From assembly GCA_036654655.1 (NCBI GenBank), contig JAVVRP010000016.1:1-14645 (forward strand): a stretch of 14,645 nt of DNA, given 5' to 3'. Positions 6,628 through 14,455 of this stretch are shown piece by piece. Source of the stretch: JAVVRP01 sp036654655. Its GTDB lineage: Bacteria > Bacillota > Clostridia > Christensenellales > UBA1242. Both the position numbers and the translations under genes were made by a program. The notes below the pieces were generated by a model. It did no database searches and was not told the DNA's origin. It saw nothing but the letters and a program-made list of their open reading frames with translations. Numbering within the stretch: the stretch's first letter is position 1; every line of letters begins with the position of its first letter.

Positions 6628-7368
6628 ATGTTTAAGTATGGCCCAAGTGAAAAAATTGTTTTGCCAATCGCTTTGGCCATTGTTTTTGCTATAACCATTT
6701 TGTTGTATTTTGTTTTAAGAAATAAATCTGACCGAATTAAAAATATTCCACTAACACTGATAGCATCTGTTTTAATTGTAATGGAAATTATAAAGCAAGC
6801 GTTCACGTTTTCTAACATTCCATATGATTTATGGAACATGCCATTTCATTTTTGCAGTATGTTTATGCTTTGGTTTGCAATTGCTCAATTTTGTACAGGA
6901 CGTGCAAAACAATTTGGGCAATCAATGTCTTTTGTTTTTGGCGTTTGGCTTTTAATTTTGTTTTATTTTGATCCACAAAGTGTGATAGGTCCCAGTTGTA
7001 ACAATGTTTTTGCTGACTATGGTTCTTTTCACACATTTTTTTATCATCATTTTGTTTTTTTATTTTTGTTTTTAATGATAGCATTAAAAACATATGTACC
7101 ACAAAAAAAAGATTATTTTAATGTTTTAATTGGATATTCAACATTTTTTGTATGCGATTTATTTTTTGCAAATGCGCTAAACATAAATTATACAAATTTG
7201 TTATACAGTGATATTGGATTTATGGAGCAGTTTAGAGTTAATTCTGGGCAGATTTCTTATTTGCTTTTAATGTTTATTGGTGGAATACTTGTAAACGTTA
7301 TTTTTATTTTATTGTATTATTTTATTTTTAAATTAATGAATAATAAAAAAGTACAAACAAAATTGTAA
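6628..7368 (+). CDS. YwaF/TIGR02206-like integral membrane protein (first copy)
   Basis: The 246-residue product has about six or seven hydrophobic segments (roughly 10-30, 40-56, 73-88, 98-114, 138-154, 164-182 and 208-236). It fits the YwaF/TIGR02206 family of unknown function: a conserved EIIKQ (53-57), a W and then MPFHFCS (71-77) at the start of the third segment, His residues in segment five (FHTFFYHH), and NALNINYTNLLY (182-193) late in the chain. No catalytic role is established for the family. ATG at 6628 is the likely start: it lies at the predicted transcription start, whereas a TTG at 6580 lies upstream of the promoter. The next gene starts ten bases after its stop and encodes a relative, so the pair may work together, for example as a heteromer; that is inference. 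Confidence 0.82.
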   Translation: MFKYGPSEKIVLPIALAIVFAITILLYFVLRNKSDRIKNIPLTLIASVLIVMEIIKQAFTFSNIPYDLWNMPFHFCSMFMLWFAIAQFCTGRAKQFGQSMSFVFGVWLLILFYFDPQSVIGPSCNNVFADYGSFHTFFYHHFVFLFLFLMIALKTYVPQKKDYFNVLIGYSTFFVCDLFFANALNINYTNLLYSDIGFMEQFRVNSGQISYLLLMFIGGILVNVIFILLYYFIFKLMNNKKVQTKL

Positions 7369-7378
7369 AGGAGAATTT

Positions 7379-8224
7379 ATGAATTGGTTAGAAAATCTTT
7401 TAGTTAAATTAAATGCACAGATGCCACTTGTAACGCCCTATGGCTGGTTTCATTTATTGTGTTTGGGAATAATTATTATTGGTTGTGTTTTGCTTGGTGT
7501 TTTTGCAAAAAAACTTAGTGATAAACAAAACAAAATTTTGTTGATAACTTTTGGGCTTATTCTTATTATATTTGAAATTTATAAGCAGTTATTGTATTCA
7601 TATTTTCCATCATCGGGAGAGTGGAGTTATAATTGGTATTTTTTTCCATTTCAGTTTTGTTCTGTTCCAATGTACTTAATGTTAATTTCAGGAATTGTTC
7701 CAAAGGGAAAGTTTCAAAACATGCTTAATGCATTTCTTGCAACGTATGGGCTTTTAGCGGGACTTTTGGTCATGTTATCTCCCGGAGATGTTTTTGGAAC
7801 AACAATAGGAATGAATATTCAAACAGTGGTTTGGCATGGAAGTATGGTTATGGTTGGGGTGTATTTATTGGCAAGTGGAAGAATTGAATTAAAGCATAAA
7901 ACAATTTTTAAAGCGCTGTATGTGTTTTTAGTTTGCATTGTAATTGCGCAAATTTTTAATTTGGTGGACAAAAATTTAAATATGTTTTTAATAAGCCCAT
8001 ACAACGGATGCAATTTGCCAGTGCTTTCAACTATTTTTAAAAATTGCCCATATTTAATATTTTTGTTAATTTATATTTTGGCATTTTCATTAGGAGCATA
8101 CATTGTTTTACTATTTGCAATGATGATTAAATTAATTAAAAACAAAACAATGCAAAGAAAGAACAGCATGGAAATGCTTGCCAAAAGGCAAACAGACAAA
8201 AATCGTAACGCAAACAAAAAGTAG
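7379..8224 (+). CDS. YwaF/TIGR02206-like integral membrane protein (second copy)
   Basis: The 281-residue product is a paralogue of its neighbour. Both share E-I-x-K-Q (66-70 here) followed by W and then PF-x-FCS (90-95), and a similar pattern of about seven membrane segments (roughly 22-43, 52-70, 94-107, 116-134, 148-165, 177-194 and 224-252). A His in segment five (VWHGS, 152-155) may match the His cluster in the first copy. The NxNY motif near the end is replaced by LNMFLISPYNG. The C-terminal tail (254-281) is rich in Lys and Arg and should be cytoplasmic. AAAGGAG at 7367-7373 overlaps the stop of the first gene and lies five bases before the ATG. Whether it transports, senses or modifies something cannot be read from the sequence. 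Confidence 0.8.
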   Translation: MNWLENLLVKLNAQMPLVTPYGWFHLLCLGIIIIGCVLLGVFAKKLSDKQNKILLITFGLILIIFEIYKQLLYSYFPSSGEWSYNWYFFPFQFCSVPMYLMLISGIVPKGKFQNMLNAFLATYGLLAGLLVMLSPGDVFGTTIGMNIQTVVWHGSMVMVGVYLLASGRIELKHKTIFKALYVFLVCIVIAQIFNLVDKNLNMFLISPYNGCNLPVLSTIFKNCPYLIFLLIYILAFSLGAYIVLLFAMMIKLIKNKTMQRKNSMEMLAKRQTDKNRNANKK

Positions 8225-8231
8225 GTAAATA

Positions 8232-10391
8232 ATGAAAAAATTAGAAGTGCTTGCTCCTGCTGGAAATTTTGAAAATCTTGAAATTGCAATAAATAGTGGT
8301 GCAAATGCAATATATTTTGGTGTAAAAAATTTTAATGCGCGTGCAAAAGCAAATAATTTTGAATTGAATGATTTAAAGCAAATTGTAAAATTTGCGCATT
8401 TACATCATGTAAAAATGTTTATGACATTAAATATTTTAATAAAAAATGAAGAAATTGAAGATGTTATAAAAGTTGTTGACAAGGCCTTGGAGTGTAAAGT
8501 AGATGCTTTTATTGTTCAGGATATTGGGTTGGCAACTTTACTTTTAAGTGCATATGATAACATAGTTTTGCATGCAAGCACGCAAATGGGCGTTCATAAT
8601 TTGGCGGGTGCAAAAATATTGCAAAATTTGGGGTTTAAAAGAGTAATTTTAAGCAGAGAAACATCTTTGGAGGAAATAAAACTAATAAAAAAACACACTA
8701 ATCTTGAAATAGAGTATTTTGTGCATGGTGCATTGTGTGTTGCCTTTTCGGGCAATTGTTATTTAAGTAGTTTGTGCTTTGGAGAAAGTGGAAATCGTGG
8801 AAAATGTTTGCAACCTTGCAGAATGTGTTACAAATGTGATTTAACAAAAGGATATTTTTTTTCGGCAAAAGATTTGTGCTATGCTGAAAAAATTAAACAA
8901 TTACAAGAGGCGGGGGTTGATTCAGTAAAAATTGAAGGCAGGCTAAAACGTGGGGGATATGTTGCGCAAACGGTAAAAAGTTATAAAAAATTAATTAATT
9001 TTGAAGCAAATGTTTTAAAAGAAAAAAATGATTTAAAAAAAATATTTAACCGTGGCGAATTTAATGAAGGCGAATATTTGTTTGAAAATAATTTTGGAAT
9101 AATAAACAAAAACCAGAATAATAATAGAGGTGAAAAAATTGGCGTTGTAAAAAGTTGCAAGCCTTTTAAAAACATTTATGAAATAATATTTCAAAGTAAT
9201 GCAAAAATAAATGAAGGTGATGGTTTAAAATTTGTAGATTTAATTAACAATGAAATTAATATTGGTGTTGGAAATGTTGATGAAATGCTAAATAATAATT
9301 TTAAAATATTTTCCAAAAATTGCGTTAAAATTAATTCAAAAGTTTTTAGAACGCTAAATATTAATTACGAAAAGTCCTTAATTCCAAAAAAAAGTAAAAT
9401 ACCTGTTGAGGTAGAATTTTGTGCAATGTTAGGAAAAAAAATAACAATAAAACTTTTGGCATATGGAAAAGAAACAATTTTTGAAAGTGATGACATAACT
9501 CAGCAAGCAAAAAGCATGCCGTTATCCAAAGAAGAAGTTATCCACAATTTTAACAAAATTGTGGATAGCGAATTTGAAATCTCACAAATTAAAACGCAAT
9601 TAGACAATGTTTTTATTGTTAAATCAAAATTAAACGATTTAAGAAAAAAAGCGTTTGAAATTTTGGAAAATAATATTTTACAAGATTTTGAAAGTGATTT
9701 GGTTAAAAAAAATAACTATTTTAATATAGATAAAAATATTACTAACAACAAAGAATTTTTTGGAAATTACAAAATTGTTAATAATATTGATCAATGCAAA
9801 AATCTTAAAGATTATTTTGTAATATTTTCACCAGAAGTTTTTAGTTTTGAAAATGTAAAAAATTTTTATGAACAATATAAAAAATTATATACAAAAAAAA
9901 TTATATTTTTAAATTTACCAATAATGGCAACAAGCAAGGAAATAGAAATTATTGATTTAATTTTACAAAATTTTACACAGAGTGAAATTGGCGTTGTTGC
10001 AAATAATTTATGGGGATTAAAATATATTAACAAATATAATTTAATTGCAGGGTTTGGGCTAAATATTGCAAATAAATTTGCAAAAAATTTTTATTACAAC
10101 AGCGGAGCATGCTTTTATTTTAATTCTGTTGAAAATTTTGTTTTAAACAAAAGCAGTGGTGGAAATTTTTGCGGATGTCCAACGGTTATGACTTTAAAAC
10201 ATTGTCCAGTAAAGGTGATTTATGATAATGATTGCAATAATTGCAAATTTTCAAAAAATATTAAATACCAATTGAATGATGGCAAAAGTTTTTATTTAAG
10301 AAGATATAAAATAATTAATTGTTATTTTGAACTTGTTTGGGATAAAAAAATTGAAGCAAATTCAAACTTTATTGTTTGTGATGAAAGATGA
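8232..10391 (+). CDS. U32-family protein, probable RNA hydroxylase (RlhA/TrhP-like)
   Basis: U32 proteins were named as collagenase-like peptidases, but E. coli RlhA and TrhP are now known to hydroxylate a 23S cytidine or tRNA U34 with help of prephenate. The 719-residue product has the N-terminal barrel (ELAPAG-type start LEVLAPAG 4-11, AIYFGVKNFNAR 26-37), the core VHGALCVAFSGNCYLSS (164-180) and the Cys-rich GNRGKCLQPCR (187-197). It continues with SAKDL (211-215) and SVKIEGRLKR (231-240). Cys169, 176, 192 and 216 are plausible iron-sulfur ligands, as in RlhA-type members. A long middle region matches the longer, DUF3656-containing type. The end has GCPTVMTLKHCP...C..C and a DGKS strand, usual for the family. 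The spacing to the previous gene is seven bases, with a weak AGG before the ATG. The RNA target is not decidable here. Confidence 0.88.
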   Translation: MKKLEVLAPAGNFENLEIAINSGANAIYFGVKNFNARAKANNFELNDLKQIVKFAHLHHVKMFMTLNILIKNEEIEDVIKVVDKALECKVDAFIVQDIGLATLLLSAYDNIVLHASTQMGVHNLAGAKILQNLGFKRVILSRETSLEEIKLIKKHTNLEIEYFVHGALCVAFSGNCYLSSLCFGESGNRGKCLQPCRMCYKCDLTKGYFFSAKDLCYAEKIKQLQEAGVDSVKIEGRLKRGGYVAQTVKSYKKLINFEANVLKEKNDLKKIFNRGEFNEGEYLFENNFGIINKNQNNNRGEKIGVVKSCKPFKNIYEIIFQSNAKINEGDGLKFVDLINNEINIGVGNVDEMLNNNFKIFSKNCVKINSKVFRTLNINYEKSLIPKKSKIPVEVEFCAMLGKKITIKLLAYGKETIFESDDITQQAKSMPLSKEEVIHNFNKIVDSEFEISQIKTQLDNVFIVKSKLNDLRKKAFEILENNILQDFESDLVKKNNYFNIDKNITNNKEFFGNYKIVNNIDQCKNLKDYFVIFSPEVFSFENVKNFYEQYKKLYTKKIIFLNLPIMATSKEIEIIDLILQNFTQSEIGVVANNLWGLKYINKYNLIAGFGLNIANKFAKNFYYNSGACFYFNSVENFVLNKSSGGNFCGCPTVMTLKHCPVKVIYDNDCNNCKFSKNIKYQLNDGKSFYLRRYKIINCYFELVWDKKIEANSNFIVCDER
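9522..9568. repeat. Cluster of three DnaA-box-like 9-mers with inverted repeat
   Basis: Inside the U32 gene, TTATCCAAA (9522-9530, one mismatch to the consensus TTATCCACA), TTATCCACA (9538-9546, perfect) and CTATCCACA on the minus strand (9568-9560, one mismatch). The last two lie in a perfect 13-bp inverted repeat, 9539-9551 and 9555-9567, around the loop AAC. DNA or RNA could form a hairpin. There is no T-run after it, so it is not a terminator. A role in DnaA binding is inference. Confidence 0.55.
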
Positions 10392-10398
10392 TTAATTT

Positions 10399-11538
10399 TT
10401 ACAGCCTTCCTGTGCAAGATTGACAACATCCACATTTGTGTTTGGCGCAACAGCCACAACCACCCAAATTTTTGCCAGGAAAGTAAGTTTTGTTTGATGG
10501 AGGAAAAGTTTTTGTTTCTGCTTGAAACAATTGCACATCATCTATCAAATAGTCATTTCCTTTTTCTGCGCCAGCGGTGTTTATAATTTGAATTGTAAGG
10601 CTTGTGCTGTTTTGATTAAAAAACACAAACCCGTTTTGATACCAAATTGGAATATCCTTTGCATCATATTGTCCAACTTGTTGATAAAAAATTTGATTGT
10701 TATTTTGGTCCAAAACTTTTATTGCAAGTTGAGGATTGGCATATCCACTTGTTTGATTAATTAAATTTAAAACCCAAACCGAAAACGCATATTGGGTGTT
10801 TTGCAAAACAGAAATTGTGGATGTGAAAACCAAAGAGTTTGGATTTGCACCATTAACTGTAAGAACTCTGCCTGTTTCAATTTTTGTTGTGTGATCCGAA
10901 ACTTGCCACCAAGGGAAATAAGAACTCCCTCGTGTGTTCATAACACAAAACTGTCCGTCATTTGGAGTTATGCTGTTAACATAAACAAACCCAGGAGTTT
11001 GGGCAGGATAAGGATTAATTGGCGACACAGTGTTAATTGCCGTGCCTGCGGGCAACTCTCCAAAGTTTCCATTGTTTGCATCGGTTATAAGGTTTGCTCC
11101 AACAAAAAAGAAGTTTGAAAAGGATAGCGGAACGTTTCCAATGGCAGAATCAAAAAAAGAAACATTGCTTATATTGGATGCCATCATTGTAATATTAATC
11201 AAATTTGGCGTTGTTGCACAAAGTTCGGTTGCAAATGATGAAATAGGGACTGTTACAACTGAAATTGGCGGTTCGGCCTCCATTGGCTGAGCCATAACTG
11301 TTTCCTCGGTTAAATAGTTTATTGGAGAAGACAATCCATTTGTTCCCCAACATTCAATAACATAATAATTTCCTGCGGGAACATTTGTAAACATATATTT
11401 ACCATTTACATCGGTTAATGCAACCGCACCCTTTCCTGTGGAATAATTAAACAGTGCGACAGGAATATTTTTTAGGCCTGTGCCCGAAACACCAGTTCGT
11501 GCAGGGTCATAATAAACAAAACCACTTAAATTAGGCAT
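10399..11538 (-). CDS. CnaB/SdrD-like plus jelly-roll protein with Cys-rich tail
   Basis: The 379-residue product opens with a CnaB/SdrD-like beta-sandwich (about 3-65): LSGFVYYDPARTG, GLKNIPVALF, LTDVNGKYMFTNVPAGNYYV. A large second domain (about 185-340) has the look of a carbohydrate-binding or MAM-like jelly roll: WWQVSDHTT, VLTVNG, NTQYAFSVWVLNL, NDYLIDDVQLF. The tail (355-379) holds seven Cys and one His in 15 residues (361, 363, 364, 369, 371, 372, 375). There is no signal peptide, membrane helix or LPXTG motif, although such domains are normally extracellular. The start is firm: TAGGAG (11550-11545) is six bases before the ATG. The tail could bind metal or cross-link into a spore or surface layer, but this is inference. 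It is convergent with the U32 gene, seven bases away. Confidence 0.8.
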   Translation of the reverse strand: MPNLSGFVYYDPARTGVSGTGLKNIPVALFNYSTGKGAVALTDVNGKYMFTNVPAGNYYVIECWGTNGLSSPINYLTEETVMAQPMEAEPPISVVTVPISSFATELCATTPNLINITMMASNISNVSFFDSAIGNVPLSFSNFFFVGANLITDANNGNFGELPAGTAINTVSPINPYPAQTPGFVYVNSITPNDGQFCVMNTRGSSYFPWWQVSDHTTKIETGRVLTVNGANPNSLVFTSTISVLQNTQYAFSVWVLNLINQTSGYANPQLAIKVLDQNNNQIFYQQVGQYDAKDIPIWYQNGFVFFNQNSTSLTIQIINTAGAEKGNDYLIDDVQLFQAETKTFPPSNKTYFPGKNLGGCGCCAKHKCGCCQSCTGRL

Positions 11539-11551
11539 AATTTTCTCCTAT

Positions 11552-11579
11552 ATTAAATTTATTCTTTTTTTTATGTAAA
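11552..11579 (-). promoter_or_regulatory. Possible promoter of the Cys-tail protein gene
   Basis: Minus strand TTTACA (11579-11574), a 16-bp spacer, TTTAAT (11557-11552). The position would start transcription at or inside the ribosome binding site (11550-11545), so either the exact element or the start is shifted by a few bases. The strong secA terminator upstream argues that some promoter must exist here. Confidence 0.45.
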
Positions 11580-11591
11580 TGTTACAAAACA

Positions 11592-11632
11592 TAAAAAAAA
11601 TCATTTAAAAAATTAATTTTAAATGATTTTTT
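11592..11632 (-). terminator. secA terminator
   Basis: A perfect 16-bp inverted repeat (11595-11610 and 11617-11632) around the loop AATTAA, 13 bases after the secA stop, followed on the minus strand by a run of eight Ts that begins inside the stem. The stem is almost all A-T, so its efficiency is uncertain, but form and position are right. It separates secA from the Cys-tail gene. Confidence 0.8.
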
Positions 11633-11645
11633 AAGTAAATATTTG

Positions 11646-14297
11646 TTATTTTCCGCAACAATTTTTATATTTTTTACCACTACCGCAAGGGCATGGCGAA
11701 TTTCTGTTTGGCTTTTGCAAAGCCTCAACCGTAACTGGCTTTTGATTTGTGTTTGGAGCAGATGCATTTGGAGTAACATTAAATTTTATGTGGCTGTTAA
11801 GCAGTGCCGAAGATGTGTCCACTTTTATTGCATCAATCATATTATCAAAAAGTTCAAAGCCCTCTCGCTTGTAGGCAACAACAGGATCTTGATTTCCATA
11901 TGCTCTAAGCCCAATTTCGTTTCTTAAAATTGTCATTTGGTCAATGTGGTCCATCCAGTGATTATCCACCATTCTTAACAAAACATAACGTTCAAAATCT
12001 TCAAAGTTAAGTCCGGCCTCTTGCACAACAGAAACTTTTTCATTATATCTTTTATCAATAATTTTAACAATTTTTTCAACAACGTCTGGAATATCACAAT
12101 CTTCAACAAATTCTGGTGTTAAAAGATTTGTTTCTTTTGCAAAAAGTTTGTCTTCAAGTGAGTTGTTTGCGCCGTCTAATTTCCATTCAAAATAAGGCTT
12201 ATCTGCATTTAAATAGGTGTTGCAAATTGTGCCAACAACATCAGGATACATTTGCATTACTTGGTCATGAACATTGATTCCGTCCAAAACTTTATTTCGT
12301 TCACCATAGATTATTGTTCTTTGTGCGTTCATTACATCATCAAATTGCAAAATTGTACGTCTTACAGAGTAATTTTGTGCTTCAATTCGTTTTTGTGCAT
12401 TTTCAATTTGTTTGGAAAGCAATCGCATTTGAAGAGGAGTGTTGTCATCAATTTTTAAAAAGTCAGCAATTTTTTGCAATTTTTCGCCACCAAAGCGCAT
12501 AATTAAATCATCTTCAAGTGAAAGAAAAAATATGCTTGATCCAGGGTCCCCCTGACGCCCTGCACGCCCACGTAACTGATTGTCAATACGTCGGCTCTCA
12601 TGGCGTTCTGTTCCAATTATGTGCAGTCCTCCAACAGAAATAACTTTTGCCTTTTCTTCATCTGTTATTTTTTTAAAGTCGGCAAGATGTTTGTTAAAAG
12701 TGTCTCTTGCAAGTTGCAAATTTTCGTCATTTGAGGGTATGTAAGATGTTGCAAAAGAAATTTGTTCGTCTGTAAAGTTTTCGTCTTTCATTTTTTTCTT
12801 TGCCATAAATTCAGGATTTCCACCCAGCAAAATATCTGTTCCACGGCCTGCCATGTTTGTTGAAATTGTAACATTCCCAAATCTTCCAGCCTGAGCAACA
12901 ATTTCGCTTTCACGTTCATGATTTTTTGCGTTTAAAATTGCGTGTTCAATTTTTTCACGCCTTAAAAGTTTGGAAAGTTCTTCACTTTTTTCAATGGTTG
13001 TTGTTCCAATAAGCATGGGCTGTCCAAGAGCATGACGCTCTTTAACTTCCTGTACAATAGCGTTTTGCTTGCCTTTTATGCTTCTGTAAACAATATCAGG
13101 CTCGTCTATTCTTTTGTTTATTTTGTTTGGCGGAATGCAAACAACGTCCAATTTGTATATGCCGTTAAATTCACTTTCTTCGGTTTTTGCAGTTCCAGTC
13201 ATGCCCGAAAGTTTTTTGTATAGCCTAAACAAATTTTGAAAGGTAATTGTTGCAAGCGTTTTGTCTTCATCCTTAATTTTAACATTTTCTTTTGCTTCAA
13301 TGGCTTGATGCAATCCTTCGGAAAAACGTCTGCCTTGCATTAATCTTCCAGTAAATTCATCAACAATAACAACTTCATCGTCTTTAACAATATAGTTTTC
13401 GTCAATTTTCATAATAAAATTTGCTTTAAGTGCATTCATTATGTGGTGGTTAAGTTCAATGCAATTTACGTCAGACAAATTTTCAACTTTAAAATACTTT
13501 TCTGCTTTTATTGTTCCGCTTTCTGTTAAATGAATAGATTTTTGCTTTGGTTCAATTTCAAAATCCTCATTTTTAACAAGTGTTTTTGCAAAATTGTTTG
13601 CAGAATGATAAACTTCGCTGGATTTCATGCCCCTGCCCGAAATAATAAGTGGCGTTCGCGCTTCATCAATTAAAATGCTGTCCACTTCATCAACAATGGC
13701 AAAATTAAAACCACGTTGAAAGCGTTGACTTTTGTTTGTTGCCATATTGTCACGCAAGTAATCAAATCCAAGTTCGTTGTTTGTGGAATAAGTTATGTCA
13801 CAATCATATGCTTTGCGCTTTAAATCATCAGGAAGGCCAGTGTAAACAACTCCAACAGTAAGCCCTAAAAATTTGTGAACTTTTCCCATCCATTCGGCAT
13901 GAAATTTTGCAAGATATTCGTTAACGGTTACAATGTGAACTCCGTTTCCTGCAAGAGCGTTAAGATATGCTGGAAGAGTGCAAACAAGGGTTTTTCCTTC
14001 ACCTGTTTTCATTTCTGCAATTCTGCCTTGGTGCAATGCAATTCCGCCCAAAATTTGAACATGAAAGTGTTTCATTCCAAGCACACGCCAAGATGCCTCT
14101 CTGTTAACAGCAAATGCATCTGGCAAAAGGCTGTTTAAACTTTCACCTTTTGCATATCTGTCTTTTAAAATCTGAGTTGTTGCTTTGAGTTCTTCATCAG
14201 TTTTTGATGCATAAATTTTTTCTAATGCCTCAACTTTTGAAGCAGTTTTTTCTAGTTGTTTTAAATTGTGTTTATTTTCTGAACCAAAAGGCCACAT
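11646..14297 (-). CDS. secA: Preprotein translocase ATPase SecA
   Basis: SecA drives exported proteins through SecYEG with ATP. The 883-residue length is normal. Visible in order: Walker A MKTGEGKT (96-103), the motif Ia region VTVNEYLAK (123-131), DEVD (203-206), EFTGRLMQGRRFSEGLHQAI, the AGRGTDILLGGN block, the RGRAGRQGDPG arginine fingers, the helical-wing HWMDHIDQM, and the C-terminal zinc motif CPCGSGKKYKNCC. ATG at 14297 is the start because GGGGAG (14309-14304) lies six bases upstream; an ATG at 14342 is upstream of the predicted -10. In motif Ia the usual R-D pair after NDYLA is F132-H133. The gene is transcribed alone, with its own promoter and terminator. The prfB gene that often follows secA in Bacillota is not here. 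Confidence 0.98.
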   Translation of the reverse strand: MWPFGSENKHNLKQLEKTASKVEALEKIYASKTDEELKATTQILKDRYAKGESLNSLLPDAFAVNREASWRVLGMKHFHVQILGGIALHQGRIAEMKTGEGKTLVCTLPAYLNALAGNGVHIVTVNEYLAKFHAEWMGKVHKFLGLTVGVVYTGLPDDLKRKAYDCDITYSTNNELGFDYLRDNMATNKSQRFQRGFNFAIVDEVDSILIDEARTPLIISGRGMKSSEVYHSANNFAKTLVKNEDFEIEPKQKSIHLTESGTIKAEKYFKVENLSDVNCIELNHHIMNALKANFIMKIDENYIVKDDEVVIVDEFTGRLMQGRRFSEGLHQAIEAKENVKIKDEDKTLATITFQNLFRLYKKLSGMTGTAKTEESEFNGIYKLDVVCIPPNKINKRIDEPDIVYRSIKGKQNAIVQEVKERHALGQPMLIGTTTIEKSEELSKLLRREKIEHAILNAKNHERESEIVAQAGRFGNVTISTNMAGRGTDILLGGNPEFMAKKKMKDENFTDEQISFATSYIPSNDENLQLARDTFNKHLADFKKITDEEKAKVISVGGLHIIGTERHESRRIDNQLRGRAGRQGDPGSSIFFLSLEDDLIMRFGGEKLQKIADFLKIDDNTPLQMRLLSKQIENAQKRIEAQNYSVRRTILQFDDVMNAQRTIIYGERNKVLDGINVHDQVMQMYPDVVGTICNTYLNADKPYFEWKLDGANNSLEDKLFAKETNLLTPEFVEDCDIPDVVEKIVKIIDKRYNEKVSVVQEAGLNFEDFERYVLLRMVDNHWMDHIDQMTILRNEIGLRAYGNQDPVVAYKREGFELFDNMIDAIKVDTSSALLNSHIKFNVTPNASAPNTNQKPVTVEALQKPNRNSPCPCGSGKKYKNCCGK

Positions 14298-14320
14298 GAT
14301 AATCTCCCCTATAAGCATGT

Positions 14321-14349
14321 AGTATATATTAAGTGTAAACATTTTGCAA
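14321..14349 (-). promoter_or_regulatory. secA promoter
   Basis: Minus strand TTGCAA (14349-14344), a 17-bp spacer and TATACT (14326-14321). Transcription would start near 14314, giving a 17-nt leader that contains the GGGGAG ribosome binding site. No SecM-like leader peptide is present between promoter and secA. Confidence 0.75.
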
Positions 14350-14392
14350 ATATTTAAATGAAAATAGCAAAAAAACTTTTAATTATTTTTAC

Positions 14393-14422
14393 TTGCATTT
14401 TACAACAAGCGCATACTATAAT
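14393..14422 (+). promoter_or_regulatory. Promoter of the final exported-protein gene
   Basis: TTGCAT at 14393-14398, an 18-bp spacer, TATAAT at 14417-14422. The predicted start near 14429 gives a leader of about 27 nt with AGGAG at 14449-14453. It is divergent from the secA promoter. Confidence 0.7.
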
Positions 14423-14455
14423 AAATATGTAATATATTTAAAAATATCAGGAGTT

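Noticed and set aside
9522..9568. Chromosomal origin (oriC)
   Set aside because: Three boxes inside a coding gene, with no dnaA, dnaN or intergenic unwinding region nearby, do not make an origin; kept only as a DnaA-box cluster.
14298..14342. Longer secA start at the ATG at 14342
   Set aside because: It lies upstream of the predicted -10 element, and the ATG at 14297 has a GGGGAG site at ideal spacing.
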